DNA of 5,575 nt from Streptosporangiaceae bacterium (GTDB taxonomy: Bacteria > Actinomycetota > Actinomycetes > Streptosporangiales > Streptosporangiaceae), in assembly GCA_030041195.1 (NCBI GenBank), contig JASHOI010000027.1, positions 1 through 5,575 on the forward strand, in the 5' to 3' direction. The notes below the pieces were generated by a model that saw only the letters and a list, made by a program, of their open reading frames with translations, ran no database searches and was not told the DNA's origin. Within the stretch, counting starts at the first letter, position 1. The number at the start of each line of letters is the position of its first letter. Both the position numbers and the translations under genes were made by a program. Positions 1-5,575 of this stretch are shown here, piece after piece.

Positions 1-1
1 C

Positions 2-1549
2 CGGGACTCGCTGATCTATGCGTGCCTGGCGACGAACTTCGTCACGCTGGGAATCTACGAATTCACCTTTGCCGGCCCGGCGTTTCCCAAGGGCCAACTG
101 CTGACGTCGGTGCTGATCTCCGGGATCTGGGTGTCGTTCCTGGTGATCGCCTACGCCGGCCTGATCGTCACGATCCCCAGGGCGGGCGGCGATTACGTCT
201 GGCAGACCCGGATCCTGGGCAGCGGCATCGGATTCGTCATGGCCGCCACCGGGTGGTGGTTCATCCTCTGGCTGTGGGCTCCGATCTACGGCAACATCCT
301 CGCGGTCCAGTTCTTCGAGCCGATCTGGGCGACGCTCAAATGGACCTGGCCGGGCGGCGGCTACGCCTGGTTCGGCACTGACAATGGCTACTTCGTGGTC
401 ACGGTGATCACGATCGTGATAGCCGGCGTGCTGGTCTCGCTGGGCATGGGCGGGTACGCGCGGATCCAGAAGTGGGCCTTCATCGGCGGCCTGATCGGGT
501 TCGCGGTCGTGGTCGGCCTGCTGCTGTTCAACTCGCACTCCAGCTTCGTCAGCTCGTTCAACTACGAGGCGCAGCACCTGTTCGGCGTCAAGAACGCGTA
601 CGCGGCCACGAACAAGGCGGCGGTCAAGGCGGGCTACACGACCTCACCGTTCGGGTTCGGCCCGCTGGGGCCGACCATGCTGCTGGTCCCGGCGATGATG
701 TTCTTCATCCTGTGGCCCAACTGGGGCGCCACCCTGTATGGCGAGATCCGCGGCGCGAGCGACTTCCGGCGCGTGTTCAGCGGCATGTTCATCGGCCTGT
801 GGATCACGATCGCGCTGACCGTGATCTTCTTCCTGCTGATGCTGAAGACGGTCGGCTGGGACTTCTACCAGAACCTGAACTCGCTGGACTACAACGCCAC
901 TCCGCAGTTCGGCATCTGGCCGTACCCGTTCCTGTTCGCCGGCTGGCTGGTGCACAACACGGCGTTCCAGGTCATCCTGCTGCTGGTGCTGAGCCTGTGG
1001 TTCTTCGGCTGGGTGGGCACGCTGTTCCTCTCGTCGACCCGGGTCATCTTCGCGGCGGCCTTTGACCGGGTGCTGCCGGACCGGGCAGCCGAGGTGTCCG
1101 AGAAGCGCAAGGTGCCGTTCTACTCGCTGGTCCTGATGCTGGCACCCGCGGTCATCCTCGGGGCGATCTACGCGTACTCGACGTCGTTCCGGACCTACAC
1201 CCTCGACGCCACCCTGGTGATCGCTGTGACGTATCTGTTCAGCGCCATCGCGGTCGTGATTCTGCCGTGGCGGAAGCCGGACCTGTGGCGGGCGTCCCCG
1301 GCCAGCCGGATCAAGATCTTCGGCGTGCAGATCGTGCCGGTGGCCGGGCTCATCACGATCGCGCTGCTCGTGTTCAATCTGGTGGAATGGCTGAGCAACG
1401 ACAACTACTTCGTCAACAACCACGACTCGCTGATCTACATGGCCGGGATGTACGTGCTGGCGATCGTCATCTTCGTGATCGCCAGGGTCGTGCGCAGGCG
1501 GCAAGGAATCGACCTAGGCCTGATCAACAAGGAGATCCCGGTCGAGTAG
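2..1549 (+). CDS. APC-superfamily amino acid permease, 5'-truncated by window edge
   Basis: This is an integral membrane transporter that probably imports an amino acid or amine by cation symport. The frame is open from base 2 to the TAG at 1547-1549, giving 515 visible residues. A GTG at 110 is internal, because the residues before it already form TM1 (RDSLIYACLATNFVTLGIYE), so probably only a short cytoplasmic N-terminus is missing. I count 12 hydrophobic segments. The APC-type motif PRAGGDYVWQTR follows TM2, and TM6 ends in GATLYGEIRGAS. A polar loop of about 50 residues between TM5 and TM6 (around 530-650) is longer than in many APC proteins. The C-terminus is basic (RVVRRRQG) and then polar, as expected for a cytoplasmic tail. 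It lies upstream of an N-methyl amino acid oxidation operon on the same strand, which suggests uptake of that substrate. The family is confident; the substrate is inference. Confidence 0.9.
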   Translation, partial: RDSLIYACLATNFVTLGIYEFTFAGPAFPKGQLLTSVLISGIWVSFLVIAYAGLIVTIPRAGGDYVWQTRILGSGIGFVMAATGWWFILWLWAPIYGNILAVQFFEPIWATLKWTWPGGGYAWFGTDNGYFVVTVITIVIAGVLVSLGMGGYARIQKWAFIGGLIGFAVVVGLLLFNSHSSFVSSFNYEAQHLFGVKNAYAATNKAAVKAGYTTSPFGFGPLGPTMLLVPAMMFFILWPNWGATLYGEIRGASDFRRVFSGMFIGLWITIALTVIFFLLMLKTVGWDFYQNLNSLDYNATPQFGIWPYPFLFAGWLVHNTAFQVILLLVLSLWFFGWVGTLFLSSTRVIFAAAFDRVLPDRAAEVSEKRKVPFYSLVLMLAPAVILGAIYAYSTSFRTYTLDATLVIAVTYLFSAIAVVILPWRKPDLWRASPASRIKIFGVQIVPVAGLITIALLVFNLVEWLSNDNYFVNNHDSLIYMAGMYVLAIVIFVIARVVRRRQGIDLGLINKEIPVE

Positions 1550-1575
1550 GCCGGGTGGCAAGCCCACATGGCTCA

Positions 1576-1614
1576 GCCGGCCCCGCTCGCCCGAACCGGG
1601 CGACCGGGGCCGGC
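1576..1614 (+). terminator. Strong GC-rich hairpin after the permease gene, terminator-like
   Basis: Bases 1576-1585 pair perfectly with 1605-1614 (10 bp). After one C-C mismatch (1586/1604), bases 1587-1593 pair with 1597-1603 (7 bp), closed by a 3-nt AAC loop. The hairpin begins 26 nt after the permease stop codon. No T-run follows, so it is not a classical intrinsic terminator. U-less hairpin terminators are often proposed in GC-rich actinomycetes, and it could equally be a 3'-end stabiliser or an attenuator between the permease and the oxidation genes. The pairing is read directly from the sequence; the termination function is inferred. Confidence 0.6.
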
Positions 1615-1641
1615 GTGCTGAAATCCATGGCACCAGCGAAC

Positions 1642-1648
1642 GGCGGGA
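1642..1648 (+). promoter_or_regulatory. Weak ribosome binding site for the flavoenzyme gene
   Basis: The purine-rich GGCGGGA lies 10 nt before the ATG at 1659 and is the only Shine-Dalgarno-like stretch that fits this start. The match to the anti-SD is partial (GGGA). The start is supported independently, because the FAD-binding first beta strand begins only about 10 residues in. I recognise no convincing -35/-10 promoter between the hairpin and this site. Confidence 0.45.
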
Positions 1649-1658
1649 AACCTGCACC

Positions 1659-4190
1659 ATGAACGACATCCCCACCCGGGCAAGCGCGGTCATCATCGGC
1701 GCCGGCATCGTCGGCAACAGCCTGGCCTACCACCTGGCCAGGCTCGGCTGGCGCGAGCTGGTGCTCGTGGACAAGGGCCCGATGCCCAACCCGGGCGGGT
1801 CGACTGGCCACGCGTCGAACTTCATCTTCCCGATCGAGTACTCGAAGATGATGATGGAGCTCACCGCCGACAGCACCGAGCAGTACCAGGAGCTCGGCGT
1901 GCACATCCAGAGCGGCGGGATCGAGGTCGCCAGGACCGAGGCGCGCATGCAGGAGCTGCGCAGGCGGTGTACCGCCGCCAAGGCCTGGCGGATCCCCGCG
2001 CAGCTGATCTCCCCGGCCGAGGTCGCCAAGCTGGTCCCGTATCTCGATGAGTCCGTCATCCTGGGTGGCGCCCACTTCCCCACGGTCGGCGTGGTCGACT
2101 CGCTGCGCGCCGGCACGCTGATGCGCGAGAACGCCATCCAGCTCGGCGCGCTGACGGTGCTGGCCGGCGCCGAGGTGCTCGGCATCGACACCGACGCCGC
2201 CGGGCGGGTCAGCGCGGTCCGGACCACCAAGGGCGACATCGAGACCGGCGTCTGCGCCATCTGTTGCGGCGTGTGGTCCCCGCGCATCGCCCGGATGGCC
2301 GGGGCCAGGATCCCGCTCACCCCGATCGTGCACCAGATGATCAGCGTCGGCCCGATCCCGCTGTTCGCCGACACCCCCGGCGAGATCAGCTACCCGATCG
2401 TCAGGGACGTGGACACGAACATGTACGAGCGCCAGCACGGCGGCGACATGGAGGTCGGCTCGTACGCGCACCGGCCGATCATCGTGCCTCCCGACGACAT
2501 CCCCTCGATCGAGGAGGCGGCGCTGTCCCCGACCGAGATGCCGTTCACCCAGGACGACTTCGACCCGCAGCTCATGCAGGCCCTCGAGCTGATGCCTGAC
2601 CTGCTCGGCGACGAGCGGGTGGGCATCCGCTACGCGATCAACGGGCTGATCTCCATGACCCCGGACGGGCACCCGCTGATCGGCGAGACGCCCGAGGTGC
2701 CCGGGCTCTGGTCGGTGGCGGCAAGCTGGATCAAGGAAGGGCCGGGGATCGGCCGCGCCGCCGCCGAGTGGATGAGCGGCGGCGCGCCGGAGATCGACAT
2801 CCACGAGGCCGACATCTCCAGGTTCTACGGCCACCAGCGCACCACCGCACACGTGACCGCGCGGGCCCGCGAGGGCTTCAACAAGATGTACGGGATCGTG
2901 CACCCCGCCGAGCAGTGGGAGTCGGGCCGGCCGGTCCGGCTGAGCCCGGTCTACGACCGCGAGCGCGATCTGGGCGCCGTGTTCATCGAGACCGCGGGGT
3001 GGGAGCGGCCCAACTGGTACGCCTCCAACGACGTCCTCCTTGAACGCTACGCCGGGCGGCTGATGGACCGGGAGGCCGAGTGGGAGAGCCGCTGGTGGTC
3101 GCCGATCATCAATGCCGAGCACCTTGCCATGCGCGACGCGTGCGGGCTCGTCGACCTGTCGGCGTTCGCGGTGCTCGACATCACCGGGCCGGGCGCGCTT
3201 GCCGCCGTGCAGTCGATCGCGGTCGCCCAGCTTGACGTGCGGGTGGGCCGGGTCGTCTACACCTCGCTGCTCGACGAGCGCGGCGGCTTCCGCGGCGACC
3301 TGACGATCATGCGCCTGGGGTCGCAGCGGTTCCGCGTGGTCACCGGCGGCGCGACCGGGATGATGGACCTGAAATGGTTCGCCGATCATCTGCCGGAGGA
3401 CGAGGGCGGGGCTCGAACATCTGTCATCGCCGACCAGACGTCGGCCTGGACCACGCTCGGGCTGTGGGGGCCGCGGGCCAGGGACGTGCTGTCGTCGGTC
3501 ACCCCGGACGACGTGTCGCACAACGGGTTCAAGTTCGGCACCTGCCGTCAGCTCGAGCTCGGTGGCGTGACCGTGCTCGCCTCGCGAATCTCCTACGTCG
3601 GTGAGCTTGGCTGGGAGCTGTACGCGCCGATCGAGGAGGGCCGCCGGGTCTGGGACACGGTCTGGGAGGCCGGCCAGCCGCACGGGCTGGTGCCGGTCGG
3701 CATCGGCGTGTACGGCACCACCGGCAGGCTGGAGAAGGGATACCGCGCGTACGGCGCCGAGCTAGACGGCTCCTTTGACCTGGTTGAGGCCGGGATGACC
3801 CGGCCCACGGTCAAGGAGCAGGAGTTCCTCGGCAAGGAGGCCTATCTGGCGCAGCGGTCGTCGCCGCCGTGCGCGCTGCTGTGCACGCTGACCGTGGACG
3901 ATCACCGGTCCGCGTCCGGCCAGCTGCGCTACATGCTCGGCGGCGAGCCAATCCTGACCGCCGCCGGCGAACCGCTTGTCGATGCCAAGGGCCGCCCGTC
4001 GTACGTGACCAGCGCGGGATCCGGGCCATCGGTGGGCAGGCACCTGCTGATGGCCTACCTGCCTGCCGAGCACGCCGTGGCCGGCAACCGGCTGGCCGTT
4101 GAGTACCTGGGCGAGCAGTACCCGGTCACGGTGGCCGTGGCAGGCTCCACGCCGTTGTTCGACCCGGAGAACGAGCGGATCAGGAGCTGA
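1659..4190 (+). CDS. FAD- and folate-dependent N-methyl amino acid dehydrogenase (dimethylglycine oxidase/dehydrogenase family)
   Basis: This is a cytoplasmic two-domain flavoenzyme of 843 residues, close to the roughly 830 of Arthrobacter globiformis dimethylglycine oxidase (DMGO). It should oxidise an N-methyl amine at FAD and transfer the released one-carbon unit to tetrahydrofolate in the C-terminal half. Residues 8-370 form the DAO-type FAD domain, with the dinucleotide motif GAGIVG at 14-19. GGSTGHAS places His51 where DMGO has its covalent flavin histidine (His48). His225 and Tyr256 match DMGO active-site His225 and Tyr259 in my alignment from memory. Residues about 375-425 are the linking FAO_M-like region. 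From about 430 onward it is GcvT-like: GGFRGDLTI (Asp547, equivalent to the folate-site aspartate), SYVGELGWELY at 645-655, RLEKGYRAYGAEL from 690, then the GcvT C-terminal barrel. There is no signal peptide. It sits 5 nt before etfB, so ETF is the likely electron acceptor. Sarcosine or another N-methyl amine remains possible as substrate. Confidence 0.9.
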   Translation: MNDIPTRASAVIIGAGIVGNSLAYHLARLGWRELVLVDKGPMPNPGGSTGHASNFIFPIEYSKMMMELTADSTEQYQELGVHIQSGGIEVARTEARMQELRRRCTAAKAWRIPAQLISPAEVAKLVPYLDESVILGGAHFPTVGVVDSLRAGTLMRENAIQLGALTVLAGAEVLGIDTDAAGRVSAVRTTKGDIETGVCAICCGVWSPRIARMAGARIPLTPIVHQMISVGPIPLFADTPGEISYPIVRDVDTNMYERQHGGDMEVGSYAHRPIIVPPDDIPSIEEAALSPTEMPFTQDDFDPQLMQALELMPDLLGDERVGIRYAINGLISMTPDGHPLIGETPEVPGLWSVAASWIKEGPGIGRAAAEWMSGGAPEIDIHEADISRFYGHQRTTAHVTARAREGFNKMYGIVHPAEQWESGRPVRLSPVYDRERDLGAVFIETAGWERPNWYASNDVLLERYAGRLMDREAEWESRWWSPIINAEHLAMRDACGLVDLSAFAVLDITGPGALAAVQSIAVAQLDVRVGRVVYTSLLDERGGFRGDLTIMRLGSQRFRVVTGGATGMMDLKWFADHLPEDEGGARTSVIADQTSAWTTLGLWGPRARDVLSSVTPDDVSHNGFKFGTCRQLELGGVTVLASRISYVGELGWELYAPIEEGRRVWDTVWEAGQPHGLVPVGIGVYGTTGRLEKGYRAYGAELDGSFDLVEAGMTRPTVKEQEFLGKEAYLAQRSSPPCALLCTLTVDDHRSASGQLRYMLGGEPILTAAGEPLVDAKGRPSYVTSAGSGPSVGRHLLMAYLPAEHAVAGNRLAVEYLGEQYPVTVAVAGSTPLFDPENERIRS
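4182..4186 (+). promoter_or_regulatory. Ribosome binding site of etfB, inside the end of the preceding gene
   Basis: A consensus AGGAG lies 9 nt before the ATG at 4196 and within the last codons of the flavoenzyme gene, whose TGA is at 4188-4190. Ribosomes finishing the flavoenzyme therefore terminate at the etfB initiation site, which points to coupled translation. Confidence 0.75.
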
Positions 4191-4195
4191 CCACC

Positions 4196-4948
4196 ATGGA
4201 GATCGCCGTCTGCGTCAAGCGCGTCCCCATGGTCGGCGGCAAGATCGTGGTAACCGCCGACGGCCAGGAGGTGGACACCCGGATGTCCGGGTTCACGGTC
4301 AGCCCGCACGAGGAGTGCGCGGTCGAGGAGGCCGTGCGCCTGGTCGAGCGGCACGGCGGCGGCGTCACCGTGCTCACGCTGGGCCCGCCGGCCGCCGCCG
4401 ACCAGCTCCGCGACATGCTGGCGCTCGGGGCCTCGCGCGCGGTGCTGCTGCAGACCGACGGCCGGGAATGGGGCCCGATCGCGACCGCCGAGGCGATCGT
4501 GGCCGAGGTACGTGACCACGGCTACGACCTGCTGCTGTTCGGCAACGAAGCGGCCGACACCGGCGACTACCAGGTGCCCGTGCGGGTAGCGCACGCGCTC
4601 GGCCTGCCCTGCGTCACGGGCATCAAGAACCTCGAGGTCAGTGACGCGGGAGCGCGGGCCAAGCGCGAGTACCGCGGCACCGAGGAGGTCTTCGGCATCC
4701 CGCTGCCCGCGGTCGTCTCGGTCAAGGAGGGCATCAACCTGCCCAGGTACCCCTCACTCCCGGGCCGGCTGCGAGCCAAACGGGCCACGATCGAAACCCG
4801 CGAGCCGCAATGGCGCGCCGATGGCGTGACCAAGCTGCGGCTACGCGTTCCGGCCGGTGAATCAAAACGGGCCGAGATCCTCGGCAATGGTGCGGACGCG
4901 GTGCCCGCGCTGGTCGCGCTGCTTGATGAGCTCGGGATCCTGTCATGA
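4196..4948 (+). CDS. etfB: Electron transfer flavoprotein beta subunit
   Basis: This is the beta subunit (250 residues, normal family length) of the soluble EtfAB heterodimer, which takes electrons from a flavin dehydrogenase and passes them to ETF:quinone oxidoreductase. The family features are visible in order. The N-terminal strand is MEIAVCVKRVP. SPHEECAVEEAVRL occupies the usual NPFDE-AVEEALRL position. GPPAAADQLRDMLALGASRAVLL matches the helix and strand that follow. GNEAADTGDYQV at 116-127 is the nucleotide (AMP) loop region. LPAVVSVKEGINLPRYPSLPG includes Leu188 in the partner-recognition loop, equivalent to human Leu195 by my alignment. The ATG start is fixed by the AGGAG site and the conserved N-terminus. 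Its stop overlaps the etfA start (ATGA). Placement directly behind the N-methyl amine flavoenzyme suggests a dedicated partner rather than the housekeeping ETF. Whether it is bifurcating cannot be judged here. Confidence 0.93.
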   Translation: MEIAVCVKRVPMVGGKIVVTADGQEVDTRMSGFTVSPHEECAVEEAVRLVERHGGGVTVLTLGPPAAADQLRDMLALGASRAVLLQTDGREWGPIATAEAIVAEVRDHGYDLLLFGNEAADTGDYQVPVRVAHALGLPCVTGIKNLEVSDAGARAKREYRGTEEVFGIPLPAVVSVKEGINLPRYPSLPGRLRAKRATIETREPQWRADGVTKLRLRVPAGESKRAEILGNGADAVPALVALLDELGILS

Positions 4949-5575
4949 CCGTGCTGTGCCTGATCGAGCAGGCCGACGACGGCGGGGTGGCCGACGTCTC
5001 CCTGCGCGCGCTGACCTTCGCCCGCGACCTGGCCACTGGGCCCGGCCAAGCCGAGCCATCGATGTACCAGAAGGCCGGCTCTAACCTGCCGAACGGTACA
5101 TCGACGGCGGGTGGGGTGGCCGCGGTGGTGTTCGGGGACGCCGCCGGCGCTGTGCCGGCCCTGTCGGAGTACGGTGCGGGCGACGCGTACGCGGTCGAGC
5201 TCACCGGGTACGCGCCGCAGGCGTGGGCGCGCGCGCTGGCCGGGCTGGCTGCCGAGCTGCCCGCGACCGCGGTGGTCGCGGCCGGCACCGACCACGGCAG
5301 CGAGGTCATGGCGCACCTGGGCGCGATCACCGGCCTGCCGATGGCCGCGAACTGCGTCTCGGCCGTGCGCACCGCCGCCGGGACGTTCGAGCTGGTCCGG
5401 CACCGCTGGGCGGGCAGCCTGCTGGAGGACGCGGTCCTCGATGCCACACCGGCCCTGCTCACCGTCGCGGTCGATGCCGTGGCAGCGGCCCCGGCCGGCG
5501 AGCCCGCCGCGACCGCGGTGCACGCCTGGCGGCCCGCGCTCGGCGAGGCCGACCTGCTGGTGCACGCGACCGAGT
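4945..5575 (+). CDS. etfA: Electron transfer flavoprotein alpha subunit, 3'-truncated by window edge
   Basis: This is the alpha subunit of the EtfAB pair. It starts at ATG 4945, overlapping the etfB stop by 4 nt, and stays open for 210 codons to the window end. The visible part is the N-terminal domain: MTVLCLIEQADDGGVADVSLRALTFARDLA, then VAAVVFGDAAGAVPALSEYGAGDAYAVEL, the TDHGSEVMAHLGAITGLPMAANCVSAV block corresponding to the conserved T-x-x-G-R-D-LAPRLAARL region, and RHRWAGSLLEDAVLDATPALLTV. The C-terminal FAD-binding domain (about 100 or more residues) lies beyond the window. Residues 38-55, between the first helix and the second strand, are extra relative to ETF alpha proteins I know and are encoded by a palindromic, lower-GC segment (listed separately). 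Identity is also supported by operon position. It should form the electron carrier with the upstream beta subunit. Confidence 0.88.
   Translation, partial: MTVLCLIEQADDGGVADVSLRALTFARDLATGPGQAEPSMYQKAGSNLPNGTSTAGGVAAVVFGDAAGAVPALSEYGAGDAYAVELTGYAPQAWARALAGLAAELPATAVVAAGTDHGSEVMAHLGAITGLPMAANCVSAVRTAAGTFELVRHRWAGSLLEDAVLDATPALLTVAVDAVAAAPAGEPAATAVHAWRPALGEADLLVHATE
5059..5104 (+). repeat. 46-bp palindromic segment within etfA, possible in-frame inserted element
   Basis: The ends are a perfect 10-bp inverted repeat: TCGATGTACC at 5059-5068 and GGTACATCGA at 5095-5104. After one mismatch, the symmetry continues for three more pairs (GCC at 5055-5057 with GGC at 5106-5108), which makes a 54-nt unit of exactly 18 codons. 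Inside, CGGC at 5076-5079 can pair with GCCG at 5088-5091. The segment is 26/46 G+C, clearly below its surroundings. It encodes etfA residues 39-53 (plus the first base of codon 54) in a surface-loop position between the first helix and second strand of the N-terminal domain. Coding continues in frame on both sides. That it is mobile is inference; a copy elsewhere would be needed to prove it. Confidence 0.55.

Noticed and set aside
110..112. GTG at 110 as the permease start codon
   Set aside because: The same frame is open to the window edge and encodes a good first transmembrane helix upstream of 110, so the real start lies outside the window.
644..1504. A 286-codon minus-strand open frame opposite the permease gene
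   Set aside because: The translation is low-complexity and rich in D, R, H, Q and P. It is an antisense shadow of a convincing membrane protein gene.
1524..3683. A 719-codon minus-strand open frame opposite the flavoenzyme gene
   Set aside because: Its translation is rich in R, P, G, H and D with no recognisable domain, as expected for antisense frames of GC-rich codons. The plus-strand frame has clear family motifs throughout.
5062..5082. Resemblance of etfA MYQKAGS and its DNA to a recombination-cloning attB1 site (which encodes LYKKAGS)
   Set aside because: Several bases differ, including most of the A-run, and the surrounding 10-bp inverted repeat is not part of attB1. It is most likely coincidence rather than a cloning artefact.
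5076..5104. Possible integron attC-like site suggested by the CTCTAAC stretch within the etfA palindrome
   Set aside because: The 7-mer does not satisfy the RYYYAAC inverse core, no GTTRRRY core is present at the other end, and no gene cassette or integrase is nearby.
4567..5565. A 332-codon minus-strand open frame opposite etfB and etfA
   Set aside because: No family motif is visible, it runs against two overlapping, well-supported ETF genes, and its composition is that of an antisense frame.

Overview
The window is a gene-dense, GC-rich piece of bacterial DNA with strong G/C preference at third codon positions, which fits an actinomycete. I cannot name the genus. All four genes are on the plus strand. 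The first is cut by the left edge and the last by the right edge.

Layout: (1) up to 1549, a 12-helix APC-superfamily amino acid permease missing only its N-terminal tip; (2) 1550-1658, the only sizeable intergenic gap, holding a very strong GC-rich hairpin and then a short stretch with a weak ribosome binding site; (3) 1659-4190, an 843-residue two-part flavoenzyme with an FAD-dependent amine dehydrogenase half and a GcvT-like tetrahydrofolate half, of the dimethylglycine oxidase/dehydrogenase and sarcosine dehydrogenase family; (4) 4196-4948, the electron transfer flavoprotein beta subunit; (5) 4945 to the window end, the N-terminal two thirds of the ETF alpha subunit. The last three genes are packed tightly (5-nt gap, then a 4-nt ATGA overlap) and are almost certainly co-transcribed and translationally coupled.

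Together the genes read as a small catabolic module. The permease would import an N-methylated amino acid or related amine. The flavoenzyme would oxidatively demethylate it and pass the one-carbon unit to tetrahydrofolate. The dedicated EtfBA pair would carry the electrons towards the respiratory quinone pool. Dimethylglycine or sarcosine is the obvious candidate substrate, but the sequence does not prove it.

The points most worth a second look are: a DMGO-like enzyme joined to its own ETF rather than acting as a stand-alone oxidase; a lower-GC palindromic segment that appears to be an in-frame insertion in etfA; and the long hairpin separating the permease from the oxidation genes. I saw no RNA genes, CRISPR arrays, transposase genes or other mobile elements.
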